Assembly (NCBI RefSeq): GCF_003688855.1
Contig: NZ_REFW01000003.1
Span: forward strand, 248,001 to 312,000
Source: Tessaracoccus antarcticus
GTDB taxonomy: Bacteria; Actinomycetota; Actinomycetes; Propionibacteriales; Propionibacteriaceae
Reading direction: 5' to 3'
DNA length: 64,000 bases
The notes below the pieces were generated by a model. It had not been told where the DNA came from. It searched no databases and saw only the letters and a list, made by a program, of their open reading frames with translations. Shown here one piece after another: positions 25,329 through 34,027 of the stretch. Made by a program: the position numbers and the translations under genes. Position 1 is the first letter of the stretch; each line of letters begins with the position of its first letter.

Positions 25329-25351
25329 CATTGGACGCAAACGAACCAATG
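25329..25351. promoter_or_regulatory. Palindromic operator candidate for the LysR regulator
   Basis: CATTGG-N11-CCAATG is a perfect interrupted palindrome with LysR-like geometry. It lies between the LysR promoter and the small divergent gene. Confidence 0.6.
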
Positions 25352-25367
25352 GAGAAGAATGTTAGTC

Positions 25368-25601
25368 ATGAAGATGCTTCGAGAAGACACAGTCATCGCG
25401 CTCCGCGACCGTTCGGCTTCATTCCTGGGCCGCCTTCGCGCCATCAACGATCGCTACATGGAACTGTCGACCGACATTCGGGCCTACCCCGCCACCCGCA
25501 GCGCCGCCATGGTCGTCCTTCCCGCCCGGACCGCGGCGAACGATGCGGCTTCCCGCGTGCTCGATTTCCCCACTGACCAGGATCGCGCTCAGGCCGCCTG
25601 A
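25368..25601 (+). CDS. Small protein of unknown function (77 aa)
   Basis: Starts MKMLREDTVIALRDRSASF and is predicted to be soluble and mainly helical, with no recognised domain, signal or membrane segment. GGAGAAG ends 10 nt before the ATG at 25368; another ATG at 25359 is too close to it. It is divergent from the LysR gene with a shared palindrome between them, so it may be regulated by it. A hairpin follows the stop. Confidence 0.55.
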   Translation: MKMLREDTVIALRDRSASFLGRLRAINDRYMELSTDIRAYPATRSAAMVVLPARTAANDAASRVLDFPTDQDRAQAA

Positions 25602-25605
25602 CCTA

Positions 25606-25625
25606 CCCCTGTCCCAGCACAGGGG
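25606..25625. terminator. Hairpin terminator between convergent genes
   Basis: CCCCTGT / ACAGGGG, a 7-bp perfect stem with a 6-nt loop, in the 35-bp gap between the small gene and the helicase gene. Confidence 0.55.
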
Positions 25626-25636
25626 GCTGAAAATCT

Positions 25637-27637
25637 CTACTCCGCACCGCGCAGCCGGCGCAGGGCACGGACCGCCATGTCGGGGTCCGTGGTGGTCCAG
25701 AAGTCCGGCAGGGACTTGGCCAGGAACCGCCCGTAACGCTTCGTGACGAGGCGGGGATCAAGGATGGCCACAACACCCCTGTCCTCACTCCGGCGAATCA
25801 GCCGGCCCGTCCCCTGCGCCAACAGCAGCGCGGCCTGGGTGGCGGCCACCGTCATGAAACCGTTGCCACCCCCGTCATCCACCGCCTTCTTGCGAGCCTG
25901 CATGAGCGGGTCGTCGGGGCGTGGGAATGGGATCTTGTCGATGATGACCAGTTGGCAGGTCTCCCCCGGCACGTCGACGCCCTGCCACAGCGACATGGTG
26001 CCGAACAGGCTGGTGTCGGGTTCTGCGATGAACGTGCGCTGCAGCTCGGACAGTTGAGCATCGCCCTGGCACAGGATTCTCATGTGCGGCAGTTCGCGCC
26101 GGCAGTGGGCCGCCGCCTGTTCCGCGTTGCGGCGGGACGCGAACAGTCCGAGGGTGCGACCTTCGCTGGCCCACACCAGTTGGGCGATCTCAGCCAACAC
26201 CTCTTCTGGCAAACCGTCGCGGCGGGGTTCCGGCAGGGACTTCGTGGCGTACAGGATGCCCTGGGTGCGGTAGTCGAACGGCGTGCCGACGTCGAGGGCG
26301 CGCCATGACAGGTCGTCGCCCTCCGGAGCCTCCTCGCCGTCGTCGATGCGCTCAGCGGTCCGCAGACCGACGCTGTTGGCGAAGGCGTCGAAGTTGCCGC
26401 CCAGGTTCAGGGTCGCGGAGGCACAGATGGCGGTCTTCTCCCCGAATACCTCGCTGCGGAGAAGTCCGGCCACGTTCAGTGGGGCCACGTGCGCGGTGCG
26501 GCCACGGACCTCCGACTCGCTGACCCAGACCACGTCGGCGTCCGCCAGGCCGGCGATGCGTGCCGCCACATCGAAAATCTCTTTCACGGCGGCGCTGGCC
26601 TGGGTGCGTTCATTGTCGTTGTGCTGGCCGCCCAGTGAGGTGACGGCCCGGCGCGCGAGGTCCCGCACCTGTGCGGCCGCGAACGCCAGCGGCGCCGAGG
26701 ACGACGTGATGCGTGTCAGCTCGGACTCCTCCAGTGCGGCGCGGAAGGTGTCCGAAACCTCGAGGAAGTCGACGCCGAGATCGTCGTCGAGCCATGTCAG
26801 TGCCCGCCGTGCCGTTCGCTCCACGAGGCCGGGGGTCAGCTCGTTCGTGGCCGCCGTCGTCATGCGGGAGGTGAGCTCGTGGGCCTCGTCGATGACCACG
26901 GCGGAGTGCTCCGGCAGTGCGGTGCCGCCGTGCATGGCGTTGATGGCCAGCAGTGCATGGTTGGTGACCACCAGTTGGGCATCACGGGCGCGTTCGCGGG
27001 ACAACTCGACGCGGCACTCGGCGCCGAACGGGCACGCCGTCACACCCAGGCATTCCCGGCTGGGGATGGAGACCTGGGCCCAGCCTGCTGCGGTGTGTGA
27101 CGGCGCATCATCCCTGTCAGCCAGAGAACCACTGGTGGCCTGCTCCTCCACCCAGTCGCGCAACGCCAGCACTTCGACGCCCAGTTTGCTGACGGAGTCC
27201 AGGTCACTGGCGGCGGCGGCGAGGTCCTCGGCGCCCACGAGAGCGCCCTGATCGGCGTCGGTGCCGGAGCGTGAGCGATACAGGCAGGCGTAGTTGCTTC
27301 GCCCTTTCAGCACGGCGGCCTTGGGCCGCTTGCCCGTCACGGCCTCGACGGCGTCGAGGGCGGCAGGGATGTCCTTGTGCCCCAACTGCGCCTGAAGGGC
27401 CAGCGTGGCGGTAGCCACGACGATGCGCTCGGACGGATCGTCCACGAGGCGGCTCAGCACGGGTGCCAGGTAGCCCAGCGACTTGCCAGTGCCGGTGCCC
27501 GCCTGCACGAGCAGATGCACGCCGGATGCCAAGCTGTCGCTGACAGCAGCCACCATGGCCTTCTGGCCGGGTCGCTCACCACCGCCGATGCCGTCGATGG
27601 CCGCCTGCAGGATGGACAGGCCGACGCCGTCAGGCAC
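25637..27637 (-). CDS. ATP-dependent DNA helicase, DinG/XPD-like
   Basis: A 666-aa superfamily 2 helicase. Walker A is QAGTGTGKSLGY and the DEAH box is VVIDEAHEL. Four cysteines (in NYACLY, RECLG, VTACPF and GAECRV) are placed like the 4Fe-4S cluster of XPD/DinG. C-terminal motif QGTGRLIR is the arginine-finger motif VI. It probably unwinds DNA in repair. The start is GTG 27637, overlapping the hflX stop by 8 bp (GTGCCTGA), so the two are translationally coupled. No SOS box was seen nearby. Confidence 0.92.
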   Translation of the reverse strand: MPDGVGLSILQAAIDGIGGGERPGQKAMVAAVSDSLASGVHLLVQAGTGTGKSLGYLAPVLSRLVDDPSERIVVATATLALQAQLGHKDIPAALDAVEAVTGKRPKAAVLKGRSNYACLYRSRSGTDADQGALVGAEDLAAAASDLDSVSKLGVEVLALRDWVEEQATSGSLADRDDAPSHTAAGWAQVSIPSRECLGVTACPFGAECRVELSRERARDAQLVVTNHALLAINAMHGGTALPEHSAVVIDEAHELTSRMTTAATNELTPGLVERTARRALTWLDDDLGVDFLEVSDTFRAALEESELTRITSSSAPLAFAAAQVRDLARRAVTSLGGQHNDNERTQASAAVKEIFDVAARIAGLADADVVWVSESEVRGRTAHVAPLNVAGLLRSEVFGEKTAICASATLNLGGNFDAFANSVGLRTAERIDDGEEAPEGDDLSWRALDVGTPFDYRTQGILYATKSLPEPRRDGLPEEVLAEIAQLVWASEGRTLGLFASRRNAEQAAAHCRRELPHMRILCQGDAQLSELQRTFIAEPDTSLFGTMSLWQGVDVPGETCQLVIIDKIPFPRPDDPLMQARKKAVDDGGGNGFMTVAATQAALLLAQGTGRLIRRSEDRGVVAILDPRLVTKRYGRFLAKSLPDFWTTTDPDMAVRALRRLRGAE

Positions 27638-29048
27638 GGTTGAACTCGGCCAGTTCGTCGGCCAGGCCCGGACGGACCAATGCCTGCACGGCGGTTCCCT
27701 CCCCCGTGTGCTCCAGGGAGGAGATGCGTCCCGCCCGGTGGATGCGATCCATGAGATCGCCCCGCTCGTAGGGAACCAGCACGTCCACGGCAACCTCAGG
27801 GTTGGGAAGCCGCTCCTCGAGGATGACGCCCAGCTCGTCGAGGCCCGCACCCGTGCGCGCAGACACCACGACGCAGTCCGGGTGGTTGGCGCGCAGAGTC
27901 ATCACCATGGTGGGGTCCGCGATGTCGGTTTTGTTCAGCACCAGGAGTTCGGGGACAGCGGTGGCGCCGATGTCAGCCAGCACCTTGCGTACCGCATCGA
28001 TCTGGCCCTCAGGGTTGGGGTTGGAGGCGTCGACGACGTGCACGAGAAGGTCGGCCTGCGCGGACTCCTCCAGGGTGGAGCGGAACGCTTCGACGAGGTC
28101 ATGGGGGAGGTGCCGCACGAAACCGACGGTGTCTGTGAGGGTGAACTCACGCCCGTTGCTGGTCTCCATGCGGCGCGTCGTGGGGTCAAGCGTGGCAAAC
28201 AGGGCGTCCTCCACGAGAACACCCGCGTTCGTCAGCCTGTTCAGCAGCGACGACTTCCCCGCGTTGGTGTAGCCCACGATGGCCACGGACGGCACCTGGT
28301 TGCGGCGCCGCTCAGCGCGTTTGTGCTCGCGGGTGGCATCCATGTCGCGCATCCTGCGGCGCAGGACGGCAATCCTCGTGCCGATGCGGCGGCGGTCCGT
28401 CTCGATCTTCGTTTCTCCGGGGCCGCGGCCACCGATGCCCGCGCCGCCGGCCACCCGACCACCGGCCTGGCGGGACAGGTTCCCACCCCAGCCGCGGAGT
28501 CGCTGCTTGAGGTACTGCAGCTGTGCCATCTCCACCTGCGCCTTGCCCTCGGCACTCTTGGCGTGGGACGCGAAGATGTCGAGGATCAACGCGGTGCGAT
28601 CCACCACCTTGACCTTGATGCGGTCCTCAAGGTTGCGCAGCTGTGCTGCGTCGAGCTCGCCGTCGCAGATGACCGTGTCCGCACCGGTGGCCTCCACCAC
28701 CTCTCGGATCTCCTGCACCTTGCCACTACCCACGTACGTGGCGGGGTCGGGGTTGCTCCGGCGCTGCACCAGCGTGTCGAGCACCTCGGAGCCTGCGGTC
28801 TCGGCCAATTGCTTCAGCTCCGCCATGGCGTTGTCGGCGTCGTCCTGGCTGCCGGAGGTCCAGACGCTGACGAGCACCACGCGCTCAAGCCGCAGCTGCC
28901 GGTACTCCACCTCGGTGATGTCCTGCAGCTCGGTGCGCAAACCGTCGACGCGGCGCAGGGACTGCCTCTCCGCAAGCTCCTCCTGGTCACCGTCGAAACC
29001 GTGATCCTCGTCGTTGAAGTCCTCGTGTGCGTGTGTGGAATCTGTCAT
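27630..29048 (-). CDS. hflX: GTPase HflX
   Basis: A 472-aa ribosome-associated GTPase involved in rescue or splitting of stalled 70S ribosomes. After an acidic N-terminal extension come the HflX domain (VGSGKVQEIREVVEATGAD, then GPGETKIETDRR) and the G domain with GYTNAGKSSLLNRL, DTVGFVRHLPHDL and NKTD. It lies in the actinobacterial miaA-dapF-hflX order and overlaps the helicase gene. Confidence 0.97.
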   Translation of the reverse strand: MTDSTHAHEDFNDEDHGFDGDQEELAERQSLRRVDGLRTELQDITEVEYRQLRLERVVLVSVWTSGSQDDADNAMAELKQLAETAGSEVLDTLVQRRSNPDPATYVGSGKVQEIREVVEATGADTVICDGELDAAQLRNLEDRIKVKVVDRTALILDIFASHAKSAEGKAQVEMAQLQYLKQRLRGWGGNLSRQAGGRVAGGAGIGGRGPGETKIETDRRRIGTRIAVLRRRMRDMDATREHKRAERRRNQVPSVAIVGYTNAGKSSLLNRLTNAGVLVEDALFATLDPTTRRMETSNGREFTLTDTVGFVRHLPHDLVEAFRSTLEESAQADLLVHVVDASNPNPEGQIDAVRKVLADIGATAVPELLVLNKTDIADPTMVMTLRANHPDCVVVSARTGAGLDELGVILEERLPNPEVAVDVLVPYERGDLMDRIHRAGRISSLEHTGEGTAVQALVRPGLADELAEFNRA

Positions 29049-29106
29049 CGTGTCCCCATTGTCCCAGCACGCACCAACGCTTCCAAGCCCCGAGGGGCCG
29101 GGCTCG

Positions 29107-29925
29107 TCACAGCCACCAGAACTCGCCGCGCGCGAACACCACGGCAGGCCCCGTGAGCCACGCCTCCCGGCCGTCGAACTCCACTGTCAGCTCACCACCT
29201 CGCACGTGCACCACAACCGGCCCCGTGTGGCCGCTGGCTGCGCGGTGGGCGGCGGCGGAGGCAACCACCCCGGTGCCACAGCTTTCCGTCTCACCGCTAC
29301 CACGCTCGTACACCCGCATGTCCAGCACGCCGGGTTCCCGGACACTCACGAATTCGATGTTGGTGCCGTGGGGGAATCGTTGTGCCGGCTCCCATGACGG
29401 CGCCTTCGTCAGGTCCAGCCCGGAGCGGGTGTCATCATCCACGAACACCACGGCGTGGGGGTTGCCGACGTCCACGGCCGTGGCCGGCCAGCGTCGCCCG
29501 AAGTGGGTCACCTCGACCGGCTCATCAGAGATGGTGACGGCGCCGAGGCTCGTGGAGATGAGCCCTCCGCGGGCCACAAGGACCCGCCGCAAACCCGCCC
29601 GCGTGGCGACGGTGAAGTCGCCGGTGGGCACCCATTGCTCGTTGACGAGGTGTCGCGCGAACACGCGAAGACCGTTGCCGCACATCTCGGCGATCGAACC
29701 GTCGGCGTTGCGGTAGTCCATGAACCAGAGGTCCGGGTCACCGGTCCACTCCGGCACGTGCTGGGCCCTCACCACGCGCAGGACGCCGTCAGCGCCGATG
29801 CCCGAGCGTCGGTCGCAGATGGCGGAGATGACGTCCGGCCCCAGGTCGTGCATGCCGTGCTGATCGTCGATGATGATGAAGTCGTTGCGGGTGCCGTGAC
29901 CCTTCGAGAACGTGAATCGGCGCAT
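29107..29925 (-). CDS. dapF: Diaminopimelate epimerase
   Basis: A 272-aa PLP-independent epimerase that converts LL- to meso-diaminopimelate for peptidoglycan and lysine. The two catalytic cysteines are in EMCGNGLR and ESCGTGVV. GGGGAGG lies 6 nt before the ATG at 29925; the frame is open further upstream into miaA but has no such site. It begins 24 bp after miaA. Confidence 0.97.
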   Translation of the reverse strand: MRRFTFSKGHGTRNDFIIIDDQHGMHDLGPDVISAICDRRSGIGADGVLRVVRAQHVPEWTGDPDLWFMDYRNADGSIAEMCGNGLRVFARHLVNEQWVPTGDFTVATRAGLRRVLVARGGLISTSLGAVTISDEPVEVTHFGRRWPATAVDVGNPHAVVFVDDDTRSGLDLTKAPSWEPAQRFPHGTNIEFVSVREPGVLDMRVYERGSGETESCGTGVVASAAAHRAASGHTGPVVVHVRGGELTVEFDGREAWLTGPAVVFARGEFWWL

Positions 29926-29948
29926 CGTGGCCTCCCCGAGTCGTGGAC

Positions 29949-30866
29949 TCACCATCCTAGCGAGGACAGGATCTTCAGGGCGTTGTCGGTGGCGTCTGCC
30001 CGCAGCCAGGTGATCCGGGGGTCGCGGCGGTACCAGCCGAGCTGTTTGCGGAAGAAGCGACGGGTCGCGCGCTTCACGTCCTGGCGCGCCTCGTCCTCGC
30101 TGCACTCCCCGTCCAGAAATGCCACCACCTGCCCGTAGCCGATGGCGCGCATCGCCGTGACACCGTCACGCAGCCCCTCCCGCAGCAAGTGGCGGACCTC
30201 GTCGACGAGTCCGTCGCACCACATGGCATCGACGCGCGCGTCGATCCGTGCATCCAGGACAGCCCGGTCCTCGTCCAGCCCGAACTGGTGCACGTTGTCG
30301 AGTTCGTATGTCCACTCCGGCAGGTGCGGCGCGTGGCCTCCTGTGATCTCGTGGACCTCGAGGGCCCGCACCGTTCGCCGTCCGTTGGCGGGTTCGATCT
30401 TGGCCGCCGATTCCGGCGCCAACACCTGCAGCCGCGCATGGAGCGCCACGGCGCCGACCCGCTCGAGCTCCGCCTCCCACCGCGCCCGCACCTCAGCGTC
30501 AGAACCGGGAAACTCGAAGTGGTCCACCACGGCCCGTGTGTAGAGCGCCGATCCGCCCACCACCACAGGGACTGCCCCGCGATGCCGAATGTCGGCGATG
30601 GCGTCGCGCGCAAGCGTCTGGAAGTCGGCGACCGAGGCCTTGCGGGTGACGTCCCATATGTCGACGAGGTGGTGCACTATGCCAGCACGCTCCTCCATGG
30701 TGGGTTTGGCGGTGCCGATGTTCATGCCCCTGTAGACCAACATCGAGTCCGCGTTCACGATCTCGGCCTCGGTGCCGCGTTCGCGCAGCGTGGTGGCGAG
30801 GTCCACGGCCAGCTGGGACTTGCCCGTGGCGGTTGCACCGATGAGGACGACGACGGGGAGCGACAT
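29949..30866 (-). CDS. miaA: tRNA dimethylallyltransferase MiaA
   Basis: A 305-aa enzyme that adds the dimethylallyl group to A37 of tRNAs reading UNN codons. The P-loop is GATATGKSQLA and the family motif DSMLVYRGMNIGTAKPT follows. Its product is the substrate of MiaB, whose gene lies just upstream. The start at 30866 gives MSLPVVVLIGA, which fits the family; GGATGGGG precedes it. Confidence 0.96.
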   Translation of the reverse strand: MSLPVVVLIGATATGKSQLAVDLATTLRERGTEAEIVNADSMLVYRGMNIGTAKPTMEERAGIVHHLVDIWDVTRKASVADFQTLARDAIADIRHRGAVPVVVGGSALYTRAVVDHFEFPGSDAEVRARWEAELERVGAVALHARLQVLAPESAAKIEPANGRRTVRALEVHEITGGHAPHLPEWTYELDNVHQFGLDEDRAVLDARIDARVDAMWCDGLVDEVRHLLREGLRDGVTAMRAIGYGQVVAFLDGECSEDEARQDVKRATRRFFRKQLGWYRRDPRITWLRADATDNALKILSSLGW

Positions 30867-30938
30867 GCGCCCCATCCTGTCAGTGGGGTGGTGCCTGCAG
30901 CGACGTGGCCGCCGTGGGGCGGAGGCAAGAACTTGCCG

Positions 30939-30967
30939 TTGACCCCTCCCCATTTCTGCAGTATCAG
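30939..30967 (+). promoter_or_regulatory. Candidate promoter of the antitoxin-like gene
   Basis: TTGACC (30939-30944), 17-bp spacer, TATCAG (30962-30967). It predicts a 5' leader of about 40 nt containing the ribosome site. Confidence 0.5.
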
Positions 30968-31013
30968 TGCATACTTGTCAGGTCCGCAGTTTCCTACCCC
31001 CGGGAGGCAGTAC

Positions 31014-31214
31014 ATGGGTTTACTCGATGGCTTGGGCGAGCAGATCGTCAAGAACAAAGGACATATCGACAGCGCCATAGAGCAGGGCGGCGACTTCGTC
31101 GATTCGAAGACCGATAGCAAGTACGCGAGCCACGTCGACAAGGGTCAGGACTTCCTGCGCGACAAGGTCGGCGAGTTCGGTGGGGGCAAGGATGTTCCCC
31201 GCCAGGAACCGTAA
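31014..31214 (+). CDS. MT0933-like (Rv0909-type) antitoxin-family small protein
   Basis: A 66-aa soluble protein. The pattern LDGLGEQIVKNKGHIDSAI followed by GGDFVDSKTDSKYASHVDKGQ fits the MT0933 antitoxin family. The cognate Rv0910-type toxin (SRPBCC fold) is not adjacent. GGGAGG lies 6 nt before the ATG, and a strong terminator follows, so it is transcribed alone. Toxin neutralisation is known for Rv0909 only; the role here is open. Confidence 0.75.
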   Translation: MGLLDGLGEQIVKNKGHIDSAIEQGGDFVDSKTDSKYASHVDKGQDFLRDKVGEFGGGKDVPRQEP

Positions 31215-31244
31215 GACGCGCTCACCGCGTACAACGCAACGGGA

Positions 31245-31274
31245 GGGGCTGGGACCACGGGTCCCGGCCCCTTT
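31245..31274 (+). terminator. Rho-independent terminator
   Basis: A 12-bp stem, GGGGCTGGGACC / GGTCCCGGCCCC, with one G-U pair and loop ACG, followed by TTT. Confidence 0.8.
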
Positions 31275-31327
31275 CCTGTGCCATCATCACCCGTGGGACC
31301 CACATCGACACCAGGCAAGGATTCTTC

Positions 31328-31543
31328 ATGGCAGATCACCACCACCCTGACACCACCGCAGGCGCCGACAACGCGGAGCAGGACCAGCAGCAACAACGCA
31401 TCCAGGCCGAGGAGCGCGTGGACCTGGAACCCTCCGACATGGAGGAGGCCATCGACCACGAGCATGACCAGAAGGTGGATCCCGGCGACGCGAGCCGCTA
31501 CGAGGGCGCCGTCGACGACGCCCTGCCCGGCAACAACAGCTGA
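31328..31543 (+). CDS. Small, very acidic hydrophilic protein (unknown)
   Basis: A 71-aa protein rich in Asp, Glu, Gln and His, probably disordered, with no Cys, Trp or Phe. AAGGA lies 7 nt before the ATG. It sits between the antitoxin-like gene's terminator and the end of the convergent miaB. No family was recognised. Confidence 0.6.
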   Translation: MADHHHPDTTAGADNAEQDQQQQRIQAEERVDLEPSDMEEAIDHEHDQKVDPGDASRYEGAVDDALPGNNS

Positions 31544-31553
31544 GGCGGCGGCC

Positions 31554-33062
31554 TCAGCAGCAACCGTCAGCCGCGGGCGGGGTGACGGGTTTCCCCAGCA
31601 CGGGAATACCGAGCCCCACCCCACGGCGCTGCGGTTCCTCGGTGGCGGACTGCCAGGCGTCGCCCCCGCGGGTGCGACGCAGCTCGCGGATGGGAACGTC
31701 GGAGTTCAGGTGGTGGGGCGCGGCGTGCGTGATCGTCACCGTCGCCACGTCACCGGGACGTGGGCGCAGCGCGGGATCGTCGCTGACCGACGCGTGCACC
31801 AACCGGTTGTCACGTGCCCTGCCGCTGAGCCGGTTGGTCTCGAAGTCCTTGCGGCCCTCACCCAACGCGAACATCACCTCCACGTCGCGGCCCTCGAACG
31901 CCTTGTTCTCCTCCCACGCCAGGCCGTTGACGAGGGTGACGAGGCGCTCGTAGCGTTCCTGCGTGACAGCCTTCGGCACCTGCCCCGGCATGTCGGCGGC
32001 CGGTGTGCCGGGCCTCTTCGAGTACTGGAAGGTGAAGGCGGCCGCGTACCGGGCACGCTCCACCACGTCGAGGGTGGCCTGGAAATCCTCCTCGGTCTCG
32101 CCCGGGAAACCGACGATGATGTCGGTGGTGATGGCTGCGTGCGGCATGGCCTCGCGGACCCGCTCCAGGATTCCCAGGTACTTCTCGCTGCGATAGGAGC
32201 GCCGCATGGCCTTGAGTACCGCGTCGGAGCCGGACTGCAGCGGCATGTGGAGCTGCGGCATCACGTTGTGTGTGCTGGCCATGGCGTCGATCACGTCATC
32301 GGTGAAGTCCTTGGGGTGGGGCGAGGTGAACCGCACCCGATCGAGCCCGTCAACATCGCCGCACGCACGCAGCAGCTTGGCGAAGGCGGCACGATCCCCG
32401 AACTCGACGCCGTAGGCGTTGACGTTCTGCCCCAGGAGAGTGATCTCCTGTACTCCCTGTGACACCAGCATCTGGATCTCAGCGAGGATGTCACCCGGCC
32501 GGCGGTCCGTCTCCTTGCCACGCAGCGCCGGGACGATGCAGAACGTGCACGTGTTGTTGCATCCCACACTGACCGAGACCCATGCGGAGTACGGCGACTC
32601 GCGCCGGCTCGGGAGGTTGCTGGGGAACGTCTGCAACGCTTCGACGATCTCCACCTGCGCTTCCTTCTCCACGCGGGCCCGCTCCAGGAGCAGCGGAAGG
32701 CTGCCCACGTTGTGTGTGCCGAAGACCACGTCCACCCACGGGGCACGCTTCACGATGATGTCGCGGTCCTTCTGCGCCATGCACCCCCCCACGGCAATCT
32801 GCATGCCCGGGTGCTGTTCCTTGACGCGAGCCATGTGGCCGAGGTTGCCGTAGAGCCGGTTGTCGGCGTTCTCGCGCACGGCGCAGGTGTTGAAAACCAC
32901 CACGTCGGCGCCACCACCCATGGCGGCGCTCGTCGCATCCTCCGCGGGGGGCCCCACCCGGCTCAGGCCGGCTTCCTCGAGCAGGCCGGAGATGCGTTCC
33001 GAGTCGTGAACGTTCATCTGGCAGCCATACGTGATGACGTTGTACGTGCGTGCGCTGGTCAT
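31554..33062 (-). CDS. miaB: tRNA-2-methylthio-N6-dimethylallyladenosine synthase MiaB
   Basis: A 502-aa radical-SAM methylthiotransferase that adds the 2-methylthio group to i6A37 of tRNA. The N-terminal cluster cysteines are in [15 protein letters not shown] and VGGCMAQ; the radical-SAM motif is [13 protein letters not shown] domain follows and then an actinobacterial C-terminal tail ending GCC. The start at 33062 gives [13 protein letters not shown]; no ribosome site is evident, and a TACAGT hexamer lies 10 nt upstream. Confidence 0.96.
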   Translation of the reverse strand: MTSARTYNVITYGCQMNVHDSERISGLLEEAGLSRVGPPAEDATSAAMGGGADVVVFNTCAVRENADNRLYGNLGHMARVKEQHPGMQIAVGGCMAQKDRDIIVKRAPWVDVVFGTHNVGSLPLLLERARVEKEAQVEIVEALQTFPSNLPSRRESPYSAWVSVSVGCNNTCTFCIVPALRGKETDRRPGDILAEIQMLVSQGVQEITLLGQNVNAYGVEFGDRAAFAKLLRACGDVDGLDRVRFTSPHPKDFTDDVIDAMASTHNVMPQLHMPLQSGSDAVLKAMRRSYRSEKYLGILERVREAMPHAAITTDIIVGFPGETEEDFQATLDVVERARYAAAFTFQYSKRPGTPAADMPGQVPKAVTQERYERLVTLVNGLAWEENKAFEGRDVEVMFALGEGRKDFETNRLSGRARDNRLVHASVSDDPALRPRPGDVATVTITHAAPHHLNSDVPIRELRRTRGGDAWQSATEEPQRRGVGLGIPVLGKPVTPPAADGCC

Positions 33063-33113
33063 GATGGTCACAACTGTAGGTGGGCGGCGCTCCCAGCGAA
33101 AACCCGGCCGCAC

Positions 33114-33119
33114 TAGGGT
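33114..33119 (+). promoter_or_regulatory. -10 element of a leaderless mRNA (aldose-epimerase gene)
   Basis: TAGGGT ends 6 nt before the ATG at 33126; no ribosome site is present. Confidence 0.55.
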
Positions 33120-33125
33120 GGCTCC

Positions 33126-34010
33126 ATGATGACGAACCCAACTGGTGAGCAGTATCCCATCTCGCACGGACGCTACACCGCCGTGGTGACCGAGGTGGGT
33201 GCCCACCTCCGCAGCCTGCGGGTGGATGGCCGGGAGTGGCTGTGGAGCTTCGAGGCGGACGCCGCACCTGTGGCCAGCCAGAGCAAACAACTACTGCCCT
33301 GGCCCAACCGCATCCGGGACGGCCGCTACACCTTCGACGGCGTCGAGTACCAGTTGCCGATTTCTGAGGTCCCCCGGCACACGGCGCTGCACGGGCTCAA
33401 TGACGGTTTCGCCTGGCAACTCATCAGCCACACAGAGCAGGCTGTGGTGCAGCGACACACGTTCCACCCCGAAGCCGGGTGGCCGGGGACCCTCACCGCC
33501 ACGCTCACGCACAGCCTCAGTGACGACGGACTGCTGGTGCAGGTGCACGTCACCAACGACGGAGCCACTCCCCTGCCCTACGGCTACGGCGTGCATCCCT
33601 ACTTCAGCTTCGACAACGTGGATGTGGTGACGCTCGAACTGCCGTTTACGACCGAGCTTCGGGTGGACGAGGACAGGTTGCTGCCCATTGCCCTGGTGCC
33701 CACCACCCGGGGCAAGGACTTCCAGAGCCCACGAGCCCTCGGTCACACGGTGTTCGACACCGCGTTCACGGATCCGAACACCCCGCGCTGGACCACACGC
33801 ATCGCGGGTGGAACCCACACCATCGAGGTGTGGGCGGACGAATCGCTCCCGTGGGTGCAGGTCTACACGCGTCCGGAGCGCGATGCCATTGCCGTGGAAC
33901 CCATGACCTGCGGGCCGGATGCGTTCAACGAGGGCCCCACCCACGACGGGCTCATCGTGCTGGCTCCGGAGGAGTCACACGTCGCCGTATGGGGCCTGCG
34001 CGCCGGGTGA
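33126..34010 (+). CDS. Aldose 1-epimerase family protein
   Basis: A 294-aa galactose-mutarotase-like protein. Landmarks are [28 protein letters not shown] (catalytic His region), GYGVHPYF (second His) and [14 protein letters not shown]. It interconverts anomers of a free or phosphorylated aldose; the exact sugar is not determinable. It is transcribed alone, between divergent miaB and convergent rny. A second ATG at 33129 is possible. Confidence 0.92.
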   Translation: MMTNPTGEQYPISHGRYTAVVTEVGAHLRSLRVDGREWLWSFEADAAPVASQSKQLLPWPNRIRDGRYTFDGVEYQLPISEVPRHTALHGLNDGFAWQLISHTEQAVVQRHTFHPEAGWPGTLTATLTHSLSDDGLLVQVHVTNDGATPLPYGYGVHPYFSFDNVDVVTLELPFTTELRVDEDRLLPIALVPTTRGKDFQSPRALGHTVFDTAFTDPNTPRWTTRIAGGTHTIEVWADESLPWVQVYTRPERDAIAVEPMTCGPDAFNEGPTHDGLIVLAPEESHVAVWGLRAG

Positions 34011-34027
34011 GGCGGCCCGGGGCCTAA

